Positions 33,763 through 47,484 of a stretch of DNA of 64,000 nucleotides are shown piece by piece. The notes below the pieces were generated by a model. The model was not told where the DNA came from, did not search any database, and saw only the letters and a list, made by a program, of their open reading frames with translations. The DNA lies in contig NC_083348.1 in assembly GCF_019175385.1 (NCBI RefSeq), forward strand, positions 50,614,950 through 50,678,949, written 5' to 3'. The stretch's first letter is position 1; each line of letters begins with the position of its first letter. Origin of the DNA: Lycium barbarum. Its lineage: Eukaryota; Streptophyta; Magnoliopsida; Solanales; Solanaceae. Both the position numbers and the translations under genes were made by a program.

Positions 33763-36585
33763 TGTTATATCCCGTATTTTTGTACATTGGATTATTCGTG
33801 AGCTAATCGGCATAAATTCAAGGATAAGATTATTTTTGGGATATGAGACAAGGACTTTTAATCCCCGATTTTAATAAGTGCACGATCTGCTAATTAATTA
33901 CAATTAGTGTAGAAATATTAGTGGAGATTAGGGATTAGTTAACCATGATTAGACTATTAATTGGGGATTAGTGATTAATTAAGGACTAATTAGCCTAATT
34001 AAGATTAAGTAGTGCTAAATGGACCCTACTATAACATGGCCAAATCTAATTGGTCCATGCCATAGTGGGGCACGTGTCCACCTTATGGGCGGCATATAAA
34101 ACCATGTTTGATGACTAATTCATTAGTCATACAAGTCATATTCATCTTCACTAGTTGAACTAGAGAGAGAACCACACGGCTATGGCTATGGCAGCAACTC
34201 CTTGAAGCTCACGACCAGCTCTTTTTAACACCAACAAATTGCTAAATCTCATCTTGAGTTGAAGAAGGAAGTATGAATAGCCATGGCTGCCAAGCTCACG
34301 GCTATGGCAGCCCTTGATCAACCTCAAGTGTTGCAAGAAAAAATTAATTCCTAAGGTGTACCAAGCATTTAGAGGAGCATTAAGGTTAGAGTTTAAGTTG
34401 AAGAAGATGAAGTGGTGCGAATTGTGCAAGTTATTGTAGGTCTTTCCTAATTAAATTTGAGGTAAGATTTCTTCTTTTGTCATGAAATTGGAATTAATGA
34501 TGTTGTAATGGAGAGATTAATTTGTATTAAGTGAAATTGGAAGTAAGAAAATTGTATGATTAACGTTGGCGTACAAGTGGGCAGAATTGGAGTTGTTCCA
34601 ATTAGATTGGGTTTGATTGTTGTTGTTGTTATTAATGTTATGGATTATGTGTTAAAAGTGAAAGGAAATCTTAAATCATGCCAGGAATTTGTATTGATTT
34701 CATGGGCTGTTTTAGAACTTGTTGTGATATTAGGATAGTTCCCTTGTATATAGTAGTTGATGTCGTTGTTGTGTTGTTGCTGATATGAATCACCAAACTT
34801 GGAAGAAAGAAGCGAACAAAATATCGTATGCGAAGCGTATATGGTCTGCTTGGTATATTCTTAGATGTACGTGACATTATCGGGCATAGTTATGTGGTAA
34901 CTAAGGGCTGTTTGGGCCGTGTTCTTGTTCTTGTTGAATTGGAGGACTAAGTGTAGTTAAGATTATGATTTGTGTTATTGTAATTGTTGGACTATTATAA
35001 GGTCGATTCGCTGAAGTGTTGTGACTATAGATTATTAAGAGTAACTTGAATATGTCGTAGCCGTTATGTTAACGATTATTGAATGTTGTAATGTGTGGGC
35101 TGATTGGAATGTTATGCGGGTTGTTCGGAGTATTCTTGAATCTTGTCTTGGCTAGTCGTGATATAGTACTTGAACGTGTGATTGTTGATGCTATTTTGGT
35201 TGTTGTATAGCTGGCTTGGATGTGAGGAGAGTGAGCGATATAGGGGAGGTGCTGCCAATTGTCTAGAAATAAGCTACTACCGTTAAAGTACGTTTTATGC
35301 CTTTCCGTAGCTTAACCGTAGTCTTGACGTCTTAATATAGGTTGAGATACTTTGGGCAGCGTATACATATCAAGTCACGGGTTAAGCGCCAAAGGTATGT
35401 AAAGCTATCCCTTCCTTCTTTTGGCATGATCTTTATGAAACAAACAGACGACGAGCATATAACTCCAAAGAAGTTCCTATTCTTAGAGACATTAGGATGG
35501 CTAATGTCTTTGATTTCCAAAACCTATTTCATTATGTCTTGATACGTGTCTATGATTCTTGAAGTTCTATTTGATATGATCCATAATGACATTCGAGGGG
35601 CATTTGACATAACTGTGGTCTTTGATACTCAAGTGTTAGTTTATTCTACTTATTCTATTGAGTCTCAGATGATGATTTAGTTTGCATATAGTTTCTCACT
35701 ACTCTGCTCGTGCATACTGTTAATATTTCACCGAGTCCCTCACTAGAGGGCCGGGTACGGTATATATATATATATATATATATGATGATATAATGATGGC
35801 ACCGAGACCCCTGATTGGCCGGGCATGGTATACATGTATACGACTTTATTCACCGAGTCCATAATGGGTCGGATATGGTATATGATATAGCTATGCATGA
35901 TTTCATTTCATAAGGCACAGGTACAGTGATTTTTTTATTGTCATACTTGTCTCCTGTAATCTCTATTTCAGTCATGATCCTCTTATTGTATTTCATGCTT
36001 TATATACTCAGTACATATCTCGTTCTGACCCCCTTTCTTCCAGGGGGGGGGGGGGCTGCGTTTCATGCCCGCAGGTATGGATACTCGATTTGGTGATCCT
36101 CCAGCCTAGGATTTCTACTCAGTTGTTTGGAGAGCTCCATCGTTCCGGAGCCTATCTTATTTTGGTACAAATCCTTTTGATGTAGACTTATGTTTATCCA
36201 GGGGTACGGCGGGGCCCTGTCCCGTCATATTTCACTATTGATACTCTTAGAGGTCTGTAGACATATGTGTTGGTTGTGTATAAGTTTTGTTCAGCTGTGT
36301 CTATGTGATTCGCTATGGATATTCCCGTCTGTAGTGGCAGCCTTATCGGCTTGCGTATCGTTTTGGTATGTAGTGGCAGCCTTGTCGGCTTGCGTATCTT
36401 ATTACGTTTTGATTAGTTATGACTCCTCAGGAGACAGGTTATCTTGATATATATGACGTTATGAACCTTTAGTGTTTTGCAAGTTTTAATATTGTCTTTA
36501 GTTTCAGTCTGACTATATCTAACAGGTACGTATACGAGTGTCCAGCTCAGGCACTAGCCATGGCCCACGGGGTTGGGTCGTGACA
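33763..36585 (+). repeat. Tekay 3' LTR
   Basis: 2,823 bp from TGTTATATCCCG to GGGTCGTGACA. Promoter at 34071-34101, donor-like block at 35393-35428, CACCGAGTCC...GGGCCGGG units from 35728, a TA microsatellite (about 35760-35782), hairpin module (36009-36074, with a G13 run in the second stem) and 39-bp repeats. The region between 34130 and 35390 has no coding frame. Confidence 0.93.
34071..34101 (+). promoter_or_regulatory. Tekay LTR promoter: G-box and TATA box
   Basis: CACGTG (34071-34076) lies 17 bp before CATATAAAA (34093-34101). The distance from the LTR start is about 330 bp, so most of the LTR would be transcribed leader. G-boxes bind bZIP and bHLH factors in plants. Confidence 0.65.
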
Positions 36586-36816
36586 CATAGTCCTCCCCTT
36601 CATAACTACAACCATCATCGTCATAACAATATTGCATAATCGTCACCACATGAATCAGAATCCATGGAGAAGTACCTGCAAAGAACACTTAGCAAACACG
36701 TTAGTAGTAAAGCAACCTCACCACACTCGTGTTTACACTCGTTCGTGCTCAGCTAGCACCACTCAAATGAACTCACAAACTCTTGCCTTTTACCACTGAT
36801 AACAACACGGTTAGCG

Positions 36817-36817
<1 letters not shown>
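36586..36817. other. Unassigned stretch
   Basis: No coding frame and no match that I can see to other parts of the window. Could be host or older repeat DNA between two retrotransposon pieces. Confidence 0.4.
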
Positions 36818-36853
<36 letters not shown>

Positions 36854-37036
36854 GTACCCGGCCCTCTAGTGAGGGACTCTGTGAACAATGCAGTGAAACT
36901 GTACACGAAAACATACCCGGCCCGGGACTCGGTGAAAGATATACTAACAGCATGCACGAGCAGAGTAGTGAGCAACCATATTCAAACTAAATCATCATCT
37001 GAGACTCAATAGAATAGGTAGAATGAACTAATACTT
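36818..37036 (-). repeat. Truncated Tekay-like LTR fragment, left part
   Basis: Starts in a TA microsatellite (36820-36851) and runs in reverse through the CCCGGCCCTCTAGTGAGGGA unit. LARD2 inserted into it at TACTT (37032-37036). The right part continues at 58677. Confidence 0.82.
37032..37036. repeat. Target-site duplication TACTT (left)
   Basis: TACTT precedes TGTCACGACTC and recurs at 58677-58681, bounding LARD2. Confidence 0.93.
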
Positions 37037-40000
37037 TGTCACGACTCAACCTCGTGGGCCATGACTAGTGCCCGAGCTGGACACCCGTATACATACCTGT
37101 TAGATATAGTCAAATTGAATCTAAGAACAATATGGAAACTTGCAAAAGAACTCCAAAGGTTCATAACATCATCATACGTATATATCCAGATAACCTGTCT
37201 CCTGAGGAGTCACGACTAATCAAAACATAATATGATACGCAAGCCGACAACGCTGCCACTACATATCAATACCATAAGCAAGCCGACAAGGCTGCCACTA
37301 CAGACGAACATATCCATAGCACATCGTATAGGCACAGCTGAACAAAACGTATACACAACCCACACCTATGTCTACAGACCTCTAAGAGTACAAGAGTGAA
37401 ATATGACGGGACAGGGCCCCGCCATACCCCTGGATAAGTCTATATAGAAGATCTGCACCAAAATATCTGGGCTCCGAAACAATGGAGCTCTCCAAACAAC
37501 TAAGTAGAAGTCCTAAGCTGGAGGATCACCAAATCGAGTATCTATACCTGCGGGCATGAAACGCAGCCCCCCGAAGAAAGGGGGTCAGTACGAGATATGT
37601 ACTGAGTATATAAAGCATGAAATATAATAAAGAGGGTCATGACTGAAATAGAGATTACAGGAGACAAGTATGACAATGTCACACCCCGACTTTACTAGGG
37701 TGTGATGGGCACCCGACCCCATATCTGGACCCGGGCGAACCCGCTGACTCTTGTTACGTATAGAAACCCTTGAATCAGTAAAGAAAGAAATACATAGTAA
37801 GCTCTCCAATATTTTTTTTTTCTTTTCATAAGTAAGCTCTTACATCATTTAAGACTCGTGACATAAAACATAATAGCATATCGGCTGCTGGAGCCGCTTA
37901 CAGACTGACAACCCAATACCCATTGCTTTGTCTGCAAAGTCTCTAACATAGAACAGAACATCATAGCATATACATGGACTTGGCAATTCTCCGGGACAAG
38001 TGGAGTTCGCCATCTCCGCTGGAACATCTTTAGTAAGGTCTTCTAATCATCTGGGAGTACCTGCGCGGCATGAAACGCAGCCCCCGAAGAAGAGGGGTCA
38101 GTACGAGTAATGTACTGAGTATGTAAGGCATGAATAGTGACATAATAAAGGAATATGCAGGATGAAGAATAACGGAATAGACATATGGAGCTTATCTTGG
38201 AACAGAAGTAACCTGTACATATGAATGCCTTTCTGCGGATGCCATGCATGCTTAGTTTCTTTTTCAGAAAAACGGTGCTTCTTATTTACATGTACAGAAA
38301 ACAGAACATTTCAGAAAACGGTGTCCTTTATTTACATTCACAGACGCCGAGTACATCGGCTCTCCCACCCCCCTCCTCAACAGTGTCCCAACATATTATA
38401 TATATATCACATATACAGACGCCGTATCCGGCTCTCCCATATCCCGCGTCCGGGCATCCCGCGTCCGGGATGAAATCCAGCTGAATCAGGTGGTGATATA
38501 ACAGTGGCCCTTCCCTTTTCCCCATATACATATACATATACATATACATATTCACATTCATATACATATGTCATACAATTGGCATGCATGAGAGCCCAAA
38601 GAAAGTCATGTGTCCATCGGAGTGACGTAAGGTCGGTGACCTCCGATTACGTTATGGAATAATCATGGTAACTTTGTCTCACCTTGAAGGAACGGGTATT
38701 TTAAGGCGAGACTACCAATGGAAAATAGCCTTAAGAGAGAGCATAGAATGAAATCATGGGCATTATATCCGTCAATTCATATGCTTTGAAGTCTTTTAGA
38801 ACTAGTGTCATAGCTACGGAATAAAATTAAGGTTCAAGAACTAGTATAACACTTTCATATTCACATTGGATTTTTAGCTCAAGGCTCTTAGTCGTGGAAT
38901 CATTCTTGTCGTAACTATCATAGGCATATTCTCTTTTCTGACATCATCGTTATCATTATCGTCATCAAAGTATTCTCGTTGGGATAGGTACAGTACTTGT
39001 CATTTGGTAATGGAATAAGGATTGAAAGTTTCTTTTGGATTCAGCTTCAAAGTAAGTCAAGCGAAACAATAAGGTAAATCCAGGAACCAGTGGGCCCACC
39101 TCGGATCAAATGAGGCGGCGTACCAAATTTACATATGTTACATGTCATGGCGTTACTTGTGAGGGTTTTAGGGTAGTCGGGTCCTATTTATGCGAGTTCT
39201 AGAGGTTTAGGAAATTCTTCCAACATTTTGCACACTTTTTAATTCAATTCTACTGAATGAAAAAAGGGAAACTTTAGGCGCGGATTCCGGAGAATAGAGT
39301 TGTCCCCGAGGCTCGTATTCGACCTATTATGTCTAAGACATGCCAAAGAAGGAAGGGTGAAGCCTTACATACCTTTTCCGCTCCTTTTTCTTCTCCAAAC
39401 TCAAGCTCCAAATTCACCAAAATCTACAAATTGGTCACATTTACCAAACCTTAATTAGAGCATTTAGAAGTGGGATTTTAAAGTAACATTTGTCTGCCGA
39501 AATTTTGGCAGCATTTCCCCTGTAAATACATCGTCCCCAAGAATCTATCTTGGCCAATTTCAATCAACAACAATCCAGGAATTCAACCCGGCCAAACTAT
39601 CAACACAATGCCAACAATCATACCAACAATTTCAATAATTTTACTCAAAACACCTTCTAACATTAATAACTCGTTTCACATAATTCAACGGCGTTTTGTT
39701 TAGATTCCAACCAACTACCACAACATAATCCGCAACCTTCCACATTAAATGAAACATCAATAACACATTTCTTACCTTTAACTTCAAGAACCACATCAAC
39801 AATCTACACGTCGACGACTTCGTTTCAAACTACCAAACCATCATTTTCATCATAGAATCCACATTAACAACAACAAGAATATCAAATAAAATCAATTTAC
39901 GATAGCTACCAAAACAACCCCTTAGTCGGCCACAACTACATCATGCATATTTCCATGGATTTTCATTTTTTTTTCATGCATTACAACAACAACCAACCTA

Positions 40001-42948
40001 CTACATAAATTTAGTTCATTATACTTACATTCAACAACACATACAAGGCCACACACACACCATGCTCGGCTACAATTTCAACATCCATATTTTCTTATGA
40101 ATTCTATTCTTTCCCACATACTACAACATACCAAACCATTCATAACACAATCAAGGAGATGAATTCTTACCTTTCCTTCACAACTTCTCAACTTAGCTAA
40201 GGTTGGAGTTTTGCACCAAAGAATAATTCTCTTGCTTCAACAATTATACCATGTTGGAGAGCATCTTTGAATTAGTAGAAATACTATGAGAAATAAATTT
40301 TTGGGGCAAGATTTTTGGTCTTCTCTTTCTCCTCCTTCTTGGCCGAATTGGCCCCTCCTCTTTCTTCTTCTTCTATATTTTTTTTTCCTTTCTCTACAAC
40401 TTCTTGATTTAAAAAGATGACCTCTCCTATCTATATATATACTTGGCTTCTTCAAGCATGTGAGAAGCACATGCTCTCTTTATTCATTTTTTTTTCTTCT
40501 TCTAGAGCTTTCATCCTTTTTCTTGAATTCTCTTAAATAAAAGATGACTTACTTGTTTCATTTTAGCCACCACTTCTTTATATATACACTTAGGCCCCTT
40601 AAGTAAGAATGTGGACACTTAGCCATCCTTTCTTTCTCTAGAGAACTCCCCCTTTTTTTTTTTGAATTTTTCTTAGAATAAAAGATGACCTAATATCTTA
40701 CCATGTACACTTTGGTCCCTCAAGAACTTTCTTGAATGCCTTGTGAAATTCCCATTTTGCCCCTCGACTTTCCTCAATATTACCATTTACCATTTTGAAA
40801 TTTCTCCTTTTTGCCCTTAACCTTTCTCAATATTTTTGTCCAATAATATTAATAAATGATATTCATAACTAACTTGTGCACAATTTTTTTTTTGAAAATG
40901 GTCTCGCCTTTAACTTTCCACGACGACTTTGAAATATCCAAACGTGCAAAATACGGGCTATAACAGACAATCAGAGATACCAATACACTTGCCTTATGAA
41001 ATGTAAATAATGCATGTCAATACCATATATCATAGCCGGCCCATCATGGGACTCGGTGAATAAAGTCATCATATACCATCCTCGGCGCCATAATCACATC
41101 ATCATATCATCATCATATCATCACATCATCATATATATATATATATATATACCGTACCCGGCCCTCTACTGAGGGACTCGGTGAACAATGCAGTGAAACA
41201 GTGCGCGAAAACATACCCGGCCCGGGACTCAGTGAAAGATATATTGAGGCATGCACGAGCAAAGTAGTGAGCAACCATATGCAAACTAAGTCATATCTGA
41301 GACTCGATAGAATAATCAAAATGAACTATCATTTGAAAATCAAGACAATAATCATATCAAGTACCCTTCGAATGTCACAGTGGATTATATCAAATTAGGA
41401 CGCCTGAAATCATAGACACGTATCAAGACATAATAAAATAAGTCCTGGGAATCAAGAACATTAGTCATCCTAGTGTCTCTAAGAATAGGAGCTTCTTTGG
41501 AGTCATATACACGTTATCTGTTTGTTTTATCAAGATCATGCCAAAAAGAAGGAAGGGTTAGCTTTACATACCTTACGTCGTCCAAGGAACTCAACTTAAT
41601 CACGAACTTTTCACAATTAGTATGCCAAACCTATAATCGTAAGAATATGCACATGACTTAAGAAGGCTTTCGTATATCATATATATTAATAAATAACTTA
41701 ATTCTAAAACGAAACGGGCATCATCTCCCCTATATCATTAGTATCTCCCAATTCAGTATATCACCACAACAGCCCAACAACAATAAACTTAATTTACTGC
41801 AACAATCCATCCAATATATATCCTTAAAATCAATCCCTTAAACTTATCGTTATTTCTAATGGAATTTCGACAGCATTTCCTTTCTATTCTGAACAATCCC
41901 AATACGTCAATTCAGCTAACAAACCATTAATATCAACATTACCAAAAATACCCAACATTTATCCACAATAATCTAACTAAATCCACCAAAGAATCCATCC
42001 AAATCAACACCTAATCCCCAACTACTTAATACAACATATATGAGAATTATTTCAACATTTCCAACATTCTAATCCGCCAAATGTATCAATAAACATGTAA
42101 ATAACATCACAGACAACTTAAACATACCTTATGTAGTCCATAACCACGAAATCAACACCATCCAAAGCTAATTTTTGGTTCAAAACGACGACAATAACTT
42201 GTTCTTCACTTCACTCTTCACGAGTCTCGGGATTTGGGGCTTCGAACTTGATCAAACTCTCACTTTCTCTCTCTAATCTCTCCTCCCTCTCTCTCTAACC
42301 TTCCATAAGCTTGCTGAACTTTATATCACATTATCATGCTGTTTATGACTTGTTTGGAGTCTATTTATAGTGACAAAGGGCGGTGGAGTGGTCCTTCCAC
42401 GTGTCCACCACGTGTCAGGCTCTCTATTTGCGGCCAGCGCCTTTGTTCAGTAAAACAGTCATATCTCTTGATTATGATATCGAATAAATTCCCACGACCT
42501 ATGGTTGGAAAGCTAATTCAATTATCTACAACCTTAATTTTAGGAGTTTTCCTAAATTCCCAAATAATGATGGGGTTATGGTCTCCCGAAGTTAGATCAC
42601 CCGAAAACGTAACTTAAAAACATCTTTTTCGAGGGTTACACTTGGATTTGGCTCAAGGGTCCTTCTTGAGTTGTGTTTAACTTCACATATATTGTCCATA
42701 TAACTTATCATATGTCCTTTATAAAAATCCCATCATGTGGGCCCTACCTCAGCTTACGGTTACGAGGGCTATATATCTTTTAACGTATCATTCCAATCAT
42801 ATTGTACGAATTCCAAATATCATACTCATGCTATCCTCATGCTACTACAGTAGAATTTCATTCTTTATGCTTGTAATATTTGCTCCTCCTCGAGCTCACA
42901 TTAAGCCGTCTGTAGCCTTAGTAACACGAAATTTTCTGGGGTGTAACA
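37037..42948 (-). repeat. LARD2 3' LTR (interrupted by solo LTR 2)
   Basis: Segments 37037-37676 and 40971-42948, together about 2.62 kb. Hairpin module at 37548-37604, TA microsatellite near 41131-41150, donor-like block at 41537-41573, TATA (reverse of TATTTATA) near 42363-42370 and CACGTG pairs near 42399 and 42410. Confidence 0.92.
37677..40965 (-). mobile_element. Solo LTR 2 (minus strand)
   Basis: 3,289 bp, sense TGTTATAGCCCG...GGGGTGTGACA, with TSD GACAA (37672-37676 and 40966-40970) and no internal region. Resembles the family A/B LTRs in its middle (donor-like block 39339-39374, CCCGCGTCCGGG pair 38443-38468) but has its own ends. Hairpin module at 38061-38117 with CCCC/GGGG arms. 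It is probably a distinct Tekay-related family. Confidence 0.92.
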
Positions 42949-42964
42949 TCCTTCCCCCCTTTGG
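42949..42964 (-). other. Polypurine tract of LARD2
   Basis: Sense CCAAAGGGGGGAAGGA directly before TGTTACACCCC, preceded by ACATTCGAGGACGAATGTTC. Confidence 0.92.
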
Positions 42965-45900
42965 AACATTCGTCCTCGAATGTTAAACTAATCCTGCACT
43001 CCCGATACTTCCTTAAACGTTCTTTTATTGAATTATGCCCTTCACATTCCTCCTTCATTTGTCGATCCCTTCACTTTATTATAACGCATTCCGGCTCTCT
43101 CAGTAACCATTTCCATAATATTTGTTCTTGCTCTTGCCTCTCGAGGTGATAATTCCACGCCGTTGTCTTTACTCTCCTTTTCATTTCGCAGTTGGTTGAC
43201 GATTGTATTGCTAGCTCTTCCGCTGAAATCTTACTCTCTCCCTGGTGCACTTAGTCTTAACTCGACTCTTTCTTCTTCTATAGTTACTCCTTGAAGACAT
43301 ATCGTTCACTTCATCTTACCTCTCACGCGTAGACGTCCCTCGTCGATTTATTAAACTTTACAATACTTGGAGTATTTCATGCCTCTGGTAACCTGTAGAC
43401 CCTTCGCAGACTCTACAAATAAGACGAAATTTCCCTTGGTGTAAAATTATTTTGCTTTAATAACCTTACATTGCTCTGTTGTTACAGTCCATACTCTAGA
43501 ATCTTCAGCATCATGTATCACTTCTCGACTTCTTTAACTGTCATTTTGCTTTTAGCTCTTAATCTCGATCTTTTGAGTTGGCTATCAAGTAGCGCTAGAG
43601 TTCCCTCATATTATAACTTATATAGCTGCTCTGTGATCTGAATATCATTAACTGGTATAATTCTGAAAGAATTTTTTGATCTGACATATAAATTCACCGT
43701 CCTCTAGTAACCCGCTCGTTCTAATCGTCTCGCTTAAACCATTTCACAACTTCCCTTAACCCAACTTGTAACACTTTAGGCGTAATATCTCGTTTCGTTT
43801 CTTTATTTTTAATTCAAACCCTTCTATTGCCTCTTTACTCATATTTTACTCTTAGTTTTTCTTTCACGCCTTATGCTGCAATCTTTACAAGAATATGTGA
43901 AGGTGCTCAAATTAGCCCGAGAATATCTTAACATCGTTTTGATAGTACTTATGCTTTACCTTGTATTTTCCTATTGTATCTTCAATCGGTATCGGGACTC
44001 ACCTATAGCCATGTCCTATTTGCCCGCAGTACTAACTCGGTAATTTGGCTCAAACCATTTTACACCTTTCCTTAATGTACCCAATATTTCTCAACCGCAT
44101 TGTTATTACTGAATCCCTACTCTTCTTATCAAGTACTCATTTGGTCTCATCCTTAGCATACAAATATTAGTAGGTTGCATAACTATTCTTGTACAGCTTG
44201 TATAGAGTATGTCCAATCTTAGTCGTAGTCCTTCCTTCTCCTGGTTCATTCTGCTTTACATATTTCATCTGTACTAAAGATCGCTCGTAGCTATCTTGTC
44301 ATACTCTTTTCCCTTTCTTTATTTACCCTTTGATTTTCTCATATCCTACTATAGGAGATTTTCTATCTCTCCCCTTTGCTACTTATAAGTCGCAACATCA
44401 TTAGCGCATAACTCTATTGCCAAATCTTTGCCTCTAATCTAGTATAGCATTGCTATTCTTTATAATATCTCTTAAGTTACTCGGTACCATTCTTTTGTCG
44501 TACTCTTTCTTTTTATAAGCACCCACTTTGTAATGCCATATCATTCAAGATCTTTACAGATGCTTCTCCGCACCATCTCAAATACCATCCGACTTCTATC
44601 CACTCATTGCTGGCTTCAAATCTTACTAACTTGTTTCGGCAAGGGATCTCACTTGAAGTTTAAGTATCCATATCAAACATATTGCAGTGTCAATTGCTTC
44701 CATTTTACACTTGCTTTTCTCACACCCGCTTCCCCCCTTTAGGGTGTACTTATACCATTATCTATTTATATTTCGCTCTACGTCCCTATTTCCAATCTTC
44801 AAATTCATCTGATCCCTTTTTTTTTTTCAATTCACTTGGCACACTGTACCATATCCATATCTTTTCTTTATAATTTATGATTTTGATTATCCACGTACGA
44901 AACCTTAACAAAATCGTGAAGCGACGAGAACCTTTCTACATAGAGTATAAAATCTCATCTGACCATCTGTACTCGAGTAATGCGACCCATGTAGCAACTT
45001 GTCCAAGGCCACATTCCACTTACTCTGATCGGTAATTAGTTAGTACTTATAGTCGTTCCAAATTCTCAATTAGGTAGCACTTATATTCCGATGATACGGG
45101 TCCAAAGTTCTCTTATAATATTATCTTTATCCCAACCTATACATAATCAGAAAGCACACTATACAGGTAGCTTTTCCAAGTCCCTCTTACCCATCCAGTC
45201 ATGAAGCTAGTCATGAAGATGTACAGGGTACATGAATTCCTGGACACCGCTCTTGGACTTCAGTCTTTGTGTTACAATGCCCGTCTATCATAGTCCATCG
45301 CAGATTGCCCCAAGGTATAAAAGTACTGTAGTCATGTGAGCTTACCTTAGACCAAGTGTTTCTACTCTCATCCCTTTGCCTATAGTCAATTTCAAGCCTT
45401 ATCCTTGGCGTCGACTTTATTGTTTTCGTCTTGATAATTCCTTTTTATTCATTCCTTCTCAATTTACCTTATTACCTCCTGTTATAATCAATCCTCCAGT
45501 CCTCGCACGAGGAACCCTATTCTTAATCTCAATAGCGCCTTGGCCTTTAGGATATATTACTTCTATACAGTCCTTTCTTCGCTTCCAAAACTTATGTCGT
45601 TCATTCTGATCATCCCCACTCATTTTTATTATCCCAGTCATTTTCTGGCACTCATTCTACCTCGTTGCTCATCTTTCTATAGTTTGGCCTTTTACAGTTC
45701 CGTCACTGATATTACTCGTGTTCTCGGCTATACATGTCATAACCTATTACTGCACTGTTATCTCGCTTTCTTCTGATTTCCTTCTTTCAATTAACTCCCT
45801 TTTCACTTGTGCTCGCTATTATTTTCGTTATCGCATACCTATAGAAGAACTTCATAAGTCTTTCTTATTCGTTCTATAGCTCGTCTTTCCGTTTCACAGT

Positions 45901-47479
45901 TGCCTTTATACTCTAGTCACATAGATCACGTCATATCTTTTAGTCACTTCCTCACTAGGCTTTACTCATTTTCATAACAATCCTTATTATGTTCACATTA
46001 TATCCTGCTTGCAATGAATCATATAGTGTAGCACTTCTTAACCTTATTCCCGATTCTCACTATGGTTTAACTACACTCTGTGGAGTAGGCGTACTTAACC
46101 TTTTGACCAATCTTATCCTTAATACCTCACAAGCAGTCTTATCAATACATTCATATTCGTCGCAATTCTTCCTCCTACGTACTCTTGTCTCAGTCATACC
46201 ATTACTCCTTTTAACTATAAACTCGTCATAATTTGTCCCTGCTTATCAATTCAGTCGGTACCTTAATATAACGCTCTACTAAGATTTGCCACCTTTTTTT
46301 AAATCATCCCTTAGTGTCACAAGCCCTTTCCAAATTATCCTAGCATTTCATCAACAACACATCAAACACATGATCTAAGACAGCCCACAAGTTTGAGTTT
46401 TCCTTCTACAAATTCCATCTCCAATTAGTTGATTAAGAACTAATAAACTCAGGGGCATAACGATATGATGAAATGTTACCTCAAGAACACAAGAATGCTC
46501 CAACTCCAAGATTATGTCACCATGAAGTATCCTCCAAAACCACCACAAGAAGAACTAGAATCCGACAAGCACCACGGGACTTCTAATGCTTGATTCACCC
46601 AGTTTACCTTCAGATTTGTTCTTGGGTCATGAACGAACTATTTAGTTCATAAACTACCTGCTGTATCCTTTGTACTCTTCAAATAAAAGTGACACTTAAT
46701 TGTGGACATTTTTGCTCTTCAACATGAGCCTCTTCTAAGGTAACATGTGGCTGGAAAGTATTCTGATCCGTTCAAATGAATTCCAAACTTTGCTGCTCAT
46801 ATTTGCTTCTTCGAAATAAAATTTCCCAAGTAAGAATGATTCCTCTTACGGATGACATGGAGGGTATCTCTTAAAGCTTTAATCTAACATGATAAATTTA
46901 CCCTATCGATATCGACCTCATAATCACTATTACTATCAATTCAACAGTTAACTTTATTTCTCGAAGTTAGACTTGCAACTTGGTCAAATCCTATTATTAC
47001 TATTGACATGACCTTTCAAGACATATTACGAACTTATATCTCATTCCCTTTTTATTTCTAAGAAAATTTTGGTAGAGTTTCCTCTGTATTTCATACTATC
47101 CCAAAACCTGCACGCAGAAAATACCAACAATGCCTTACAGGGCCAACATATATACGTATATATCATATCATATCATAGCCATACAGGGCTCCCAATTTCA
47201 AGTAAAAGTATAAATATGTCAAAACTTACCTCATATATCACACCTCGAGACGTACCTGATCATTTAACGATCTGTCCTATTATACCTTCCTATCTACCTT
47301 CCCTTTCATTCTTCAACTTTACATTTCAATCATACTTCAATATTCTTACCTTATCCGACACTTTCTTCTGTCGATGCCGTTCTTCAGCTGAAATCAAGGG
47401 TTAGTACAAGGAATTTCATTTCTTGTGGCTGGGCTCTATCGCACGATCTTAGATATGAAATAAAGGTAACATCCTAAAT
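42965..47479 (-). other. LARD2 internal region, noncoding
   Basis: Reverse of the LARD1 internal region in the same order: the 43532-43655 segment equals 21241-21366, the 44731-44737 C-run lies where LARD1 has G22, and 45650-45745 equals 19200-19275. The sense strand is purine-rich. No coding domain on either strand. It is cut by family B at 47480-47484 and its last piece is 55962-56065. Confidence 0.88.
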
Positions 47480-47484
47480 GTCCT
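47480..47484. repeat. Target-site duplication GTCCT (left)
   Basis: GTCCT precedes TGTCACGACCC and recurs at 55957-55961. Confidence 0.93.

Larger units (their letters stand above)
27733..36585 (+). mobile_element. Degenerate coding Tekay/Del chromovirus
   Basis: Truncated 5' LTR (27733-28646), PBS, broken gag and pol with a chromodomain, purine tract, and full 3' LTR (33763-36585, 2,823 bp). Its 5' LTR starts in the middle of LTR sequence right at the end of LARD1, so the promoter copy upstream of gag is lost. Numerous stops and small indels show it is dead. Family-level relatives of this element are the best candidates for supplying Gag-Pol to the LARDs and to families A and B. Confidence 0.92.

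Noticed and set aside
38221..38484. Overlapping 80-87-codon frames in solo LTR 2
   Set aside because: Both strands and several frames are open by chance around CCCGCGTCCGGG repeats; no domain.
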